Below are positions 9,543-17,766 of a stretch of 64,000 bases of DNA, piece by piece. The notes beneath the pieces are model-generated. The model was given only the letters and a program-made list of their open reading frames with translations, was not told the DNA's origin and ran no database searches. The translations under genes were made by a program, and so were the position numbers. The DNA is from CAVQSS01 sp963746605 (GTDB taxonomy: Bacteria > Desulfobacterota > RBG-13-43-22), in NCBI GenBank assembly GCA_963746605.1, contig CAVVCH010000051.1:62001-126000 (forward strand). The letters run 5' to 3'. How positions within the stretch are numbered: position 1 is the stretch's first letter; the number at the start of each line of letters is the position of its first letter.

Positions 9543-9865
9543 GGCCCCTTAGAGCAAAGATCAAGGACCAGGTAATCGGCCCATCAGTGTCCCCGATCGC
9601 GTTCCCAATTCCTTTAATAATATTTACCACCTGCCCACCCCTCGCCTGCAGGGCTATCCGACGGAAAGCCGGATTTCCTGCAGGTCCTTCATCAAAATTG
9701 TTTCGAGAGTTCAGGCAATGCCCCGGAGGAGATTATAATTTCTCGGATGTCCTGCGGATCTCCTTGGAGAGATTGTCACGGACTTCCCTCTTGACGCTGT
9801 TGGATCGGGAATATTAAATTATACTAAAATAGTAATATCGGGACATAATGGAAGGAGTGTTTAGC
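9543..9865. other. Intergenic region between the two peptidase copies
   Basis: About 320 bases without a gene. An AT-rich stretch (TTAAATTATACTAAAATAGTAATAT, near 9815-9839) and the ribosome-binding site GGAAGGAG at 9850-9857 suggest that the second peptidase copy has its own promoter, but no clear -35/-10 pair can be fixed. Confidence 0.4.
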
Positions 9866-11917
9866 GTGTTCCTACCCAAATCCCATATGCGGTCTCTGTT
9901 TTAGAAGAACCAGCCTCCTGATTATTTACTTTTTTTTTGATGGTTTCCGGTTTTCCGGCTCACAGCCAGACCGTCGCCCGATTTATGTCGAATCAACAAT
10001 GGGAAGCGGAAGTCCAAATCACCTTCGCACCCGGAAGTGAGGGAGCGGGAACCTAGGATCGATCGGCTCTTGGGCGACCAACTCTTGGAGAAACTTAAGG
10101 CGCAGCGGGTCACCTATGGCCTTCGGAAACAGGTCAGCCGAGAAGGCCGTCTGACCTATGGGCTTCAGGTTCAGGGAACCGAGGGTTGGGGACAGTTTCG
10201 AAAGGCCTTGTTCGCGGCCACCAATGCGACCCAGCCCTTGACCGAGGGACCAACCCAGTTGGAATTGATTGGAAACGTCAAGGCGGGTGAACCGCTGGCA
10301 CTGATCCTGGAAGCAAATCTGGCCAGCGGCTATGCCTGGGAAATTCAAACCCTGGAAGCGCTGAAATTGAAATCGGGGGAAGCCGTGTCGTTTCAATCCC
10401 CGGGGAATAGGTTGGGGGGCGCTGACCAGGCAAATTATTTCAGTGGAAGGGGTGACAGGGGGAGAAACCGCCGTTCGGCTTCTCTACCGACGCCCCTGGA
10501 TCGAATCCCGGGTCCCCCAGATGGAAATCACTCTCCGGGCGGCGGAGATCTCCCTGATTTCCGATTTGAGCAATCCCGACCCAACGCTTTCTCAACCCCT
10601 CACCCCCATTGATCCGAAAGGCCCGTTAACCGACACGCCGCTAGGTAGGCCTCCCTGCCTCCTTTGATTGGAGGGATTCCGGGATACTCACACCGGTCCG
10701 GGACCAGGGTAATTGCGGGAGTTGCTGGGCCTTCGGCACGGTCGGACCTTTTGAGGCCAATCTGAAATGGAAAGGCGGCCTGACTACGGACCTCTCGGAG
10801 GAGTTTCTGCTTTCCTGTAACACCGACGGGTATAGTTGCAACGGGGGCTGGTGGGCCCATGACTACCATCTTAACCAAACCGCCATCAGCCAGACCCAGC
10901 CCGGGGCCGTTTTGGAAACGGACTTTCCCTACGTGGCCGCTTCCCAATCCTGTAACCGGTTGTTCAGCCACCCTTACCGGCTGGTAAACTGGGGATATGT
11001 GGGTAATGATTCCAGCATCCCTGCAGCGGAGGCGATCAAGAATGCCCTCTACAGTTATGGACCGGTGGCTGTGGCGGTCTGTGCCGGCCCTAAGATGCAG
11101 GGCTACCGGGGAGGCGTTTTCAGTCTCGACGAAAGAAATTATTGCGGTGGGGGGGTCAATCATGCGGTGGTGCTGGTCGGGTGGAACGATGCTGAAAACA
11201 CCTGGATTATGAGGAACTCCTGGGGGGCCTCCTGGGGCGAAAGCGGTTATATGCGGATCACCCGGGGAACTTCCAATATCGGTTATTCGGCTAATTATGT
11301 GATTTACTCCACGCCCTTCACGGCCTCTCATTGGACCTATTTCCCGCTTGGTGTTTCAATCCAAGGGGGAACCAACGCCTTCCGCCGCCCTTCGAAACGG
11401 CGGTTTTGAATCCGGCCGTGACGGTACCTGGGCGGAGTCCTCCAGCAACGGATATTCCTTGGTCTTAACTTCGGTTGATGGACTGCCGATCACACCCCAT
11501 AGCGGGAGTTGGGCGGCCTGGCTGGGAGGGGCCGACTTTGAGATTTCCGTTTTGTCCCAAAAGATCAAGGTTCCCGATACCGCGCAGACCCTGAGTTTCT
11601 GGTACTGGATCGGTTCGAACGACCTCTGCGGTTATGATACGGCGGGGGTTTTTCTGGGAACTCAGAGTCTTAAAGGATATGATTTATGCAGCAATCACAA
11701 TACCAACGGGTGGGTCCAGGATACGGTCGAACTATCGGGCTACCGGGGACAGACCTTGGATCTCACCTTTAAGGTGGTGACCGATGAAGGATATAACAGT
11801 AATTTCTTTGTGGATGACGTGTCCATCTTCGGCGCCACCGGGGATCCGTTGGTCCTTACCTATCCGTCGGCGGTAAAGGCGCCCGTCAATCTGCCGACAG
11901 CGCCGAAAAGGCGATAG
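9866..11917 (+). pseudogene. Second tandem copy of the I42-C1A peptidase, multiply frameshifted
   Basis: A paralog of the gene at 7399 with the same order of parts. A likely GTG start at 9866 follows a strong ribosome-binding site. A secretion signal (VSGFPAHSQ), the N-terminal region (SNQQWEADVQITFAPGSE), a weaker I42 domain (NLASGYAWEI, LLYRRPWIES), the papain domain and the C-terminal sandwich (NGGFESGRDGTW, FVDDVSIFGATG) can all be found. At least four frame changes are needed: near 9920, 10050, 10440, 10660 and 11340. The active site is intact: Cys in NCGSCWAFGTVG, His in GGVNHAVVLVGW, Asn in MRNSWGASWGESGY. The first copy's lipobox is not evident here. The many indels may mean a decaying duplicate, or poor consensus quality; intact catalytic motifs favour the latter or recent decay. 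Confidence 0.7.
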
Positions 11918-11961
11918 GGGAGTGACTGGCGTACCCGCAAAAAATCCCTCAGAGAGAGTTT

Positions 11962-12033
11962 GTCATCCTGAGCAACGCGAAGGATCTCGTTTATCAAGCT
12001 AGTTCCGCGAGCCTTCACCTCGTTCAGGATGAC
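11962..12033. repeat. Interspersed inverted repeat (GTCATCCTGAGC type)
   Basis: An intergenic palindrome: GTCATCCTGA at 11962-11971 pairs with TCAGGATGAC at 12024-12033, and the inner part GCGAAGGATCTCG pairs loosely with CGCGAGCCTTCAC. A related element starts at 29587. Sequences of the form 'GTCATTCTGAGCGAAGCGAAGAATC' are common dispersed repeats in environmental bacteria. It lies between two converging genes and could end transcription from both sides. Confidence 0.6.
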
Positions 12034-12059
12034 CGTTGGGACTTATTGCGAAACTATCG

Positions 12060-12941
12060 TTACGGCGTAACCCCATCCCAGCCGGCCAGACGGGCCAGCA
12101 GCCACCAGAAGGCGACCCCTTTCCGGTAACAGTTGAAGGGATGAGAGTGGGCGCAGCTCCCAGGCACGGTGGCGCAATCGGAAGGATGGGCGCTGCACCA
12201 GTTGGCGCACCAGGCGCAAGCGTCGGACTCGTTGGGATAATAGGTTCCGTCCGGGGCGTAGCTTTCGATGTCGGCAAAATCAAAAAGAATCTTATTGTTG
12301 GCCAGCACATAATTCCGAATCTGGTCGTTGCGTTGGTATAGATTGCCGGTTGGACCCGTCCCCACCAGATGACCCGTCATATAGACAAAACGGACGTTCG
12401 GGAATTCACTTTCCAGTTGGTTCATTAAATCCAAATAATTATTGATGTAGGAAGTCGAGGAGGTGTCGGCCTGTCCGCACCAGGACCAGACTACCACATT
12501 CCGATTGTTCCCGGACCCTTTAAGGTAGTTTCGGGTGTCGTTGGCCCAACTGGAACTGCCAAGATCTCCAGAAGGAGTAGAATCTTTGATCGAAAGAACT
12601 CCTGACTGGATAGTCCCGTCGGTATTGAAGTCAAACAGATGGCTGGCATTTAAGGAAGAGCTGTTTTCGATGGCTTGCATTCCACTGATGAGCTGACTGC
12701 CGTGGGAAGTGTGCCCATAGCTGGCCTTCAGCATGGCCTTGGCCTGGGCAAGCCAAGGGGCCGGGATTTTGCTGATGTCGGTACTGGTGTGATCCACGAC
12801 GATGGCCGTGGTTGGCTGGGGGTTGGTTGATTTAATGACCAAAGGCAAAAACAGGTTTTTATTCGCTTGGGCCGGGTAAACCGTCGCCAATAGAAGGACA
12901 AAAATAACAGTCATGCAATCAACGATTTGACGATTTTTCAT
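12060..12941 (-). CDS. Secreted protein of unknown function, possibly SGNH-like
   Basis: A 293-residue protein with an N-terminal signal peptide (VIFVLLLATVYPAQA, cleavage likely after AQA). Straight after it comes NLFLPLVIK, similar to the WVYLPVVLK motif of the upstream peptidase. The body carries YGHTSHGSQLISGM, NVVVWSWCGQADT, FVYMTGHLVG and a cysteine-rich tail (ACAWCANWCSAHPSDC, SCAHSHPFNC). The strand-order hints (VVVWSWCGQ, VRFVYMTGH, ending in a conserved His) recall SGNH-type hydrolases, but I see no certain Ser-Gly-Asn-His set, so no function is assigned. The cysteines suggest disulfides or metal binding in an exported protein. It faces the peptidase genes head-on. Confidence 0.65.
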   Translation of the reverse strand: MKNRQIVDCMTVIFVLLLATVYPAQANKNLFLPLVIKSTNPQPTTAIVVDHTSTDISKIPAPWLAQAKAMLKASYGHTSHGSQLISGMQAIENSSSLNASHLFDFNTDGTIQSGVLSIKDSTPSGDLGSSSWANDTRNYLKGSGNNRNVVVWSWCGQADTSSTSYINNYLDLMNQLESEFPNVRFVYMTGHLVGTGPTGNLYQRNDQIRNYVLANNKILFDFADIESYAPDGTYYPNESDACAWCANWCSAHPSDCATVPGSCAHSHPFNCYRKGVAFWWLLARLAGWDGVTP

Positions 12942-13282
12942 TAGATGCTCCTCCGCCCCAACCCTTCAGAGAGAATGGGTTCTGTCGAAAGAATGATGAT
13001 GGTAGCTTGCTAAATGTAAGACGAAGGGATAGTAAGGAATAATCGTTTATCGGCAGAAGAGCGGATTTTCTTGAATTAAAAAACACTTCGAGGGTGGTTT
13101 TTGGAGTGCGGCGCATAAGGCCTCTCTTATTAGGGCCGAGACGCGTCAGGTTGTTTAAGGCGCGGGTTTGACCGCCTACCCCCGCTATCTTGGTTTTAAA
13201 AGGCAAGGTCCAGACGGGGCGCCCGCCTGGACCTTGCCGAGTTTTTCTGAGTGGAAAGTCTCCGAAAACGATCGAATCCCCT
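12942..13282. other. Intergenic region containing the gcdA terminator
   Basis: About 340 bases. Apart from the terminator at 13202-13238 nothing is recognised. An open frame at 12919-13206 on the minus strand has no motif and poor composition and is rejected. Confidence 0.5.
13202..13238 (-). terminator. Rho-independent terminator of the glutaryl-CoA operon
   Basis: A perfect 12-bp stem: GGCAAGGTCCAG (13202-13213) pairs with CTGGACCTTGCC (13227-13238) around a GC-rich loop that is itself palindromic. On the minus strand it lies 45 bases after the gcdA stop and is followed by TTTT; on the plus strand it is followed by GAGTTTTT, so it could act in both directions. Confidence 0.8.
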
Positions 13283-15058
13283 TTAACTTTCCTTTTTCGG
13301 CCGCTCCAAGCCCTTGACGATCTGGGCCCGTATCAACCGGGGCAGCATCAGGTGGTGCTGGGGGCAGATCGATTTGGGATTCTGGTAGACGGAGTTGGTG
13401 AAGGCCACCAGGTACTTCCGTAAGTCTTCGTAACGGACGATCTCGTCCACGAAACCCCGTTTGGCGCAGTACACCGGACGGGAATTGTTGTAGTACTGCT
13501 GGGCCATCTTGTTCATCTTGTCGATGGTCGGCTGGAGGGGGCGGCCGGCGTCCTTTTCCTTCACCAGCCTGCGGGCGAAAGAAGCCACGGAGGCGGTTTC
13601 CCCGTGCATGACGTAGATTTCGGTGGTGGCCGTGCCCAGGGTGAAGGCATTGTGGTTGTTGGCCGTAGGCCCACCCATGATGTAATGGGCCGCTGCCGTA
13701 CCTTTGCGCAGGGCCACCAGCATCATGGGCACGTCCGTCTGCTCGATGGAGTAGATCAACGACTGGCCCAACCCCAGGAGTTCGGCCTTTTCGGCGATGT
13801 CGCCCACATCGATTCCCGAGGTGTCCTGGAACCAGACGACCGGCACCCGGTCCCGGCCGCACTGGGTGACGAATTCGTTCATCTTGATTAAACCCTGGCG
13901 GTAAAGCTTGCCGCCGACCCCCATGTATTCGTTGGTGTATTCCGGATACTGGGGACCGAGAAACCCCTGCCGATTGCCGATGATCCCCATCAGGAAGCCG
14001 TCGATCTTCACCAAACCGGTATAGACCTCCGGGCCGAACCCGGGGCGGAATTCCAGGTGCTCGCTGTTGTCGACCAGACGGGCCAAGAAATTGTCGAAAT
14101 CGTAAACCGCTTTCTGGTTGAAGGCAATCAGGGAAGGCAGGTCGGACAAGGGGTATTTGGGTTCGGCCGGTTCGGCCACCCGAAAAAACCGGGGATGATA
14201 GGCCGGCATCTCGGCCATGTATCCCTTGAGGGCGTCCAGGACTTCGGTTTCATTTTCATACACTTCGCGGAAAAAGCCGGTTTGGTCGAAGTGGACCCCC
14301 ACGCTACCCGGCGGAACTTGTTTGAAATGACGAGTGGCCTCAATGATCTGTTCGGCCCCTTCTTCATCAAAGGACCCTTTAGGGGTCATGCCGCTGACGA
14401 TCCCGCCGCCGCCGACGGCGATGTTGGCGTTTTTGTGGGCCAGCAGAATGGTCGGGCTGATTCCCTGGTAGCCGCCGCCGGCCGGATTGGTGCCGTAGAT
14501 CCCGGCCAGGATGGGGATGCCCATTTGTTCCAGTTCGGCATGGCGGTAGAAGGTGGTCCCGTTGCCGCGCCGGTCGGCGTAAACTTCCTGCTGCTCAGGG
14601 AGCTTGACCCCGGAACAGTTGACCAGCCAGACCAGGGGGACCCGGAGCCTCTTGGCCATGTCGGTCACCCGGAGCTGGTTTTCCGCCTGTCCGGCGATCC
14701 AAGCCCCGGCCATCACCTTGTTGTCGAACCCGATCAGGACGCACCATTTGCCTCTGATCCGGGCCAGGCCGTCGATCACCCCGGTCATCCCTTCTTCATT
14801 ATCCCGGGGATTATAAAGCGTGTGCAGCGGGCAGAACGTCCCCGGATCGATCAGGTACTCGATCCGATCCCAAACGGTCATCTCCCCCCGTTTATGGATT
14901 TTCTCCGCGGGGAGCCCGGCGTTCTTGACCCGATCGACTTCGGCCGCCACTTCCTGCAGGACCGCTTCGATCTGGGCCCGGTTCTCCGCCATTTTATCTA
15001 TCTGGGCGGGCTTCAAAGGCTTGCCCAGGTCGTCCATTTTCTTAAAATAAGGATGCAT
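13283..15058 (-). CDS. gcdA: Glutaconyl-CoA decarboxylase alpha subunit (carboxyltransferase)
   Basis: A 591-residue biotin-dependent carboxyltransferase, close in length to GcdA of Acidaminococcus (about 587). The enzyme takes the carboxyl group from glutaconyl-CoA to biotin, giving crotonyl-CoA; in the full complex the membrane beta subunit couples release of CO2 to sodium export. Two crotonase-fold halves are visible: an N-terminal half with LIGFDNKVMAGAW and GIYGTNPAGGGYQGISPT, and a C-terminal half with WFQDTSGIDVGD and YIMGGPTANNHNAFTLG. It ends the operon after the glutaryl-CoA dehydrogenase, with 175 bases of repeat-rich spacer between, and is followed by a strong terminator. The beta, gamma and delta subunits are not in the window. 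Related acyl-CoA carboxylases are an alternative, but the context favours GcdA. Confidence 0.9.
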   Translation of the reverse strand: MHPYFKKMDDLGKPLKPAQIDKMAENRAQIEAVLQEVAAEVDRVKNAGLPAEKIHKRGEMTVWDRIEYLIDPGTFCPLHTLYNPRDNEEGMTGVIDGLARIRGKWCVLIGFDNKVMAGAWIAGQAENQLRVTDMAKRLRVPLVWLVNCSGVKLPEQQEVYADRRGNGTTFYRHAELEQMGIPILAGIYGTNPAGGGYQGISPTILLAHKNANIAVGGGGIVSGMTPKGSFDEEGAEQIIEATRHFKQVPPGSVGVHFDQTGFFREVYENETEVLDALKGYMAEMPAYHPRFFRVAEPAEPKYPLSDLPSLIAFNQKAVYDFDNFLARLVDNSEHLEFRPGFGPEVYTGLVKIDGFLMGIIGNRQGFLGPQYPEYTNEYMGVGGKLYRQGLIKMNEFVTQCGRDRVPVVWFQDTSGIDVGDIAEKAELLGLGQSLIYSIEQTDVPMMLVALRKGTAAAHYIMGGPTANNHNAFTLGTATTEIYVMHGETASVASFARRLVKEKDAGRPLQPTIDKMNKMAQQYYNNSRPVYCAKRGFVDEIVRYEDLRKYLVAFTNSVYQNPKSICPQHHLMLPRLIRAQIVKGLERPKKES

Positions 15059-15090
15059 CGTTAAAAAACCTCCTCAGGTTTAAAATAAGG

Positions 15091-15219
15091 TGGAGTGCTG
15101 GAGTGATGGAGTATTGGAGTATTGGGACGGGGAAAAGCGACCCTCAACCCGCCACCATTCCATCATTCCTCTATTCCATTATCTCCATCACTCCAATACT
15201 CCATAATTCAAATACTCCC
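15091..15219. repeat. Degenerate GGAGT-rich inverted repeat between gdh and gcdA
   Basis: The spacer contains tandem variants of TGGAGTATT and TGGAGTGAT (15091-15126) and their complements (about 15160-15219). A perfect 15-nt inverted pair joins ATGGAGTATTGGAGT (15106-15120) to its complement at 15190-15204. Such an element could fold in the operon mRNA and alter expression of gcdA relative to the upstream genes. Confidence 0.6.
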
Positions 15220-15233
15220 AAATTTCGCTTGGC

Positions 15234-16397
15234 CTACTTGTTCGCTTTCCGGATACCCAATTGATCCAGGGCCACAATCCACTTGCAGATATTGGCCGAG
15301 CCTTCCACCATGAAGTAGGTCGGGGCGTCCCGGTAATACCGGGCCACCGGGTATTCGGTGGAATAACCGTAGGCCCCCAGAATCCGCAGGGCGAAATTGG
15401 AGGCCTTGTTGACCACCTCGCCGGCGAAGTATTTGGCCATAGCCACTTCCAGGTTGTTGTTCAGGTTCCCCTGATCCTTCTGCCAGGCGGCCTTATAAAC
15501 CAACAAACGGGCGGCTTCAATCTCCACGGTCATCTGGGCCACCATATCCTGGTTCATCTGGAACTGACCGATGGGCTTTCCGAACTGTTCCCGTTCGTTG
15601 CAATATTTGGTCACGCTGTCCAGGCAGGCTTGGGCCAGTCCCACGCCGCCGGCGGCGGCCGAGAGCCGGGTCTGATTGAGGGAACCAAAAACGATCTTGG
15701 CCCCGTCTCCCGGTTTGCCCAGGATGTTTTCCTTGGGAACGCGGGTGTCCTCCAGGTAAAGTTCACCGGTGGGGGATGAGCGGGAACCCAGCTTGTCCAG
15801 GTCGGTGGTGGAGATCCCGTTGAAATTCCTTGGCTCGATGACAAAGGCCGACAGGCCCCGGCCGCCGGCCGAGCGATCGGTGTAGGCGTAATAAATGAGT
15901 ACGTCGGCGATGCTGGCATTGGAGATCCAGGTTTTGGAACCGTTGATCAACCAGTGATCTCCTTTGTCCTCGGCTGTGGATTTCATGGACATGACATCCG
16001 AACCGGCGTTGGGTTCGGTGATGCCGAAACCGCCCAGGTATTCGGCGGTGACCAGTTTGGAGATATATTTTTCTTTTAAGCCCTCGGTCCCATAGCGAAA
16101 AATAGTAAAGGCGCAGCCCAGGGCCAGCATATTGATCTGGACCCGCAGGGAACTGGAGGCCCGGGCGATCTCTTCGGTCAGGATCATGGCCGCCAGCCAG
16201 CCCATGTTGTTTCCGCCGTATTCCTCCGGGATCACCGTCCCGAAAAATCCCAGCTCGCCCATGGGCTTGATAACCTCCTGATAGGGAAAATAATGGTCCA
16301 TATCCCACTTGTCGGCAAAGGGGGCAATCTTTTCGGCCCCAAAATCACGGGCCATTTCCCGTACCGCCTGCAATTCTTCCGATAATTCAAAATCCAT
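15234..16397 (-). CDS. Glutaryl-CoA dehydrogenase, non-decarboxylating type
   Basis: A 387-residue flavoprotein of the acyl-CoA dehydrogenase family that would oxidise glutaryl-CoA to glutaconyl-CoA, passing electrons to ETF. It closely resembles the Desulfococcus multivorans enzyme as I recall it. The catalytic glutamate is in YFMVEGSANICK. Two residues needed for decarboxylation in human GCDH are changed: the Tyr before the catalytic Glu (Tyr369) is Val, and the Glu seven residues before the conserved Arg94 is Ala (ARASSSLRVQ). The Arg is kept, consistent with binding the distal carboxylate. FAD and substrate motifs FGITEPNAGSD and WISNAS are intact. It lies 43 bases after an acyl-CoA dehydrogenase gene and before gcdA, which supplies the separate decarboxylation step. 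This is strong evidence for the two-step route. Confidence 0.92.
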   Translation of the reverse strand: MDFELSEELQAVREMARDFGAEKIAPFADKWDMDHYFPYQEVIKPMGELGFFGTVIPEEYGGNNMGWLAAMILTEEIARASSSLRVQINMLALGCAFTIFRYGTEGLKEKYISKLVTAEYLGGFGITEPNAGSDVMSMKSTAEDKGDHWLINGSKTWISNASIADVLIYYAYTDRSAGGRGLSAFVIEPRNFNGISTTDLDKLGSRSSPTGELYLEDTRVPKENILGKPGDGAKIVFGSLNQTRLSAAAGGVGLAQACLDSVTKYCNEREQFGKPIGQFQMNQDMVAQMTVEIEAARLLVYKAAWQKDQGNLNNNLEVAMAKYFAGEVVNKASNFALRILGAYGYSTEYPVARYYRDAPTYFMVEGSANICKWIVALDQLGIRKANK

Positions 16398-16440
16398 AAC
16401 ATTCCTCCTCGGGTATTGACGGGATTGATAGCCCCGCGCA

Positions 16441-17595
16441 TTAATCCAAAACTATATTTTTTGAAACGATCATTCGTTGAATCTGATTGCTGCCGTCGAA
16501 AATCTGGATCGCCTTGGCGTCCCGCATCATGCGCTCCACCGGGCAGCCCTTGAGAACCCCGGCTCCGCCGAAGATTTGAACGGCATCGATGGTCACCTTC
16601 ATGGCCATATCCGAGGCATAGCATTTGGACATGGAAACCAGGGTTTCGATATCGCGGAAGGCGCCCTCCCCGGCATCGATCAAGCCGGCAGTGCGGTAGA
16701 TCATTGACTTGGTGGCCTCGATGGACATTTTCATGTCGGCCAGCATGAAGCGAATACTCTGGAAAGAGGCGATTTTTCGTTTGAATTGAGTCCTTTTCTT
16801 GGCAAATTCCAGGGCGGCCTCGTAAGCTCCTTCGGCAATTCCCAAGGCCATGGAGGCGGCCCCCCAGACCCTCATCGGGTTGGAATGCCGGGAAAGGATC
16901 GACCACCCCTCCCCCTCGGAGAGGAGCAGGTTTTCTTTGGGCACCCGGACGTCCGTAAAGATCATCTCCGAAGTAACCGACCCCCCCAGTCCCATTTTGC
17001 GTTCTTTCTTTCCGAAGGATAACCCCGGGGTATCACGCGGGATAATGAGCGCGCTGATGCCGGCTGTCCGTTTCCCGGGCCCGGTCCGGACAAAAACCAG
17101 GTAATAATGGGCGTGGGGGCCTTGGGTGATAAACGTCTTGGAGCCGTTGACCACGTAGACACCGTCTTCCAGATAGGCCCGGGTTTGCAGGGATCCGGCA
17201 TCGGAGCCGTAGTTGGGCTCGGTCAGACAGAAGGCGGCTAGTTTGTCCCCAGCGGACATATCAGAAAAAAACCGCTGTTTTTGCTCCTCGGTACCCACTT
17301 CCCGGATGGTTCGAATCACGGCCTGGGTTGGAAAGACCAAGAGGGACGAAGCCGGAGAGGCCTTGGAGATCTCTTCAATAACCAGGCAGAGGGTCGTGGC
17401 ATCCGCCTGAATCCCGCCGTATTCCCTGGGAAGGGACAACTTGAGCAGGCCGGTCTCCTTGAAGGCCAGGTAGCTTTCCTGTGGGAACTCGTCCCGGGCG
17501 TCGATTTCCGCCGCCCGGGGGGCGATCCGCTCCCTCACCAAGGCCTGGACCTGTTCGTGAAGCTTCCGTTGTTCTGGACTGAGATGAAGAAACAT
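16441..17595 (-). CDS. Acyl-CoA dehydrogenase with Asp at the catalytic-base position
   Basis: A 384-residue ETF-linked flavoprotein. Motifs include FCLTEPNYGSDAGS, VNGSKTFITQG and, near the end, IFGGAGVLKGCPVERMMRD. At the position of the usual catalytic Glu (YEGTNQIQ in butyryl- and medium-chain enzymes) it reads IFDGSNQIQ, with Asp. Altered catalytic acids are known in the alicyclic acyl-CoA dehydrogenases of anaerobic aromatic degraders, where Asp serves as base; the Asp91 described for cyclohexenecarboxyl-CoA dehydrogenase is not seen at the equivalent place here. It is the second gene of the thiolase-ACAD-GDH-GcdA operon, so its substrate probably belongs to the same pathway. A plain short- or branched-chain acyl-CoA remains possible. 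Confidence 0.88.
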   Translation of the reverse strand: MFLHLSPEQRKLHEQVQALVRERIAPRAAEIDARDEFPQESYLAFKETGLLKLSLPREYGGIQADATTLCLVIEEISKASPASSLLVFPTQAVIRTIREVGTEEQKQRFFSDMSAGDKLAAFCLTEPNYGSDAGSLQTRAYLEDGVYVVNGSKTFITQGPHAHYYLVFVRTGPGKRTAGISALIIPRDTPGLSFGKKERKMGLGGSVTSEMIFTDVRVPKENLLLSEGEGWSILSRHSNPMRVWGAASMALGIAEGAYEAALEFAKKRTQFKRKIASFQSIRFMLADMKMSIEATKSMIYRTAGLIDAGEGAFRDIETLVSMSKCYASDMAMKVTIDAVQIFGGAGVLKGCPVERMMRDAKAIQIFDGSNQIQRMIVSKNIVLD

Positions 17596-17766
17596 GAGTG
17601 GGTTCTTACCTCATAAATCCGAAAATTGAAACACGAAATCGACCCGGCAGAGCGGATCGAACTGAACCCCGACAGGTCTCGTCGCTGGCCGAAACAGGAA
17701 CGATGTCGAAAAACAAAAAATCATCAAAACAAATATCCATATATTCGTGGATAGCTACTAAGGACT

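Noticed and set aside
12919..13206. 95-residue minus-strand frame before the secreted protein
   Set aside because: Overlaps the start of the signal-peptide gene and has no recognisable feature.
14057..15064. 335-residue open frame antisense to gcdA
   Set aside because: It is the shadow of the strongly conserved GcdA frame on the other strand; composition is rich in Gly, His and Pro as expected of an antisense frame.
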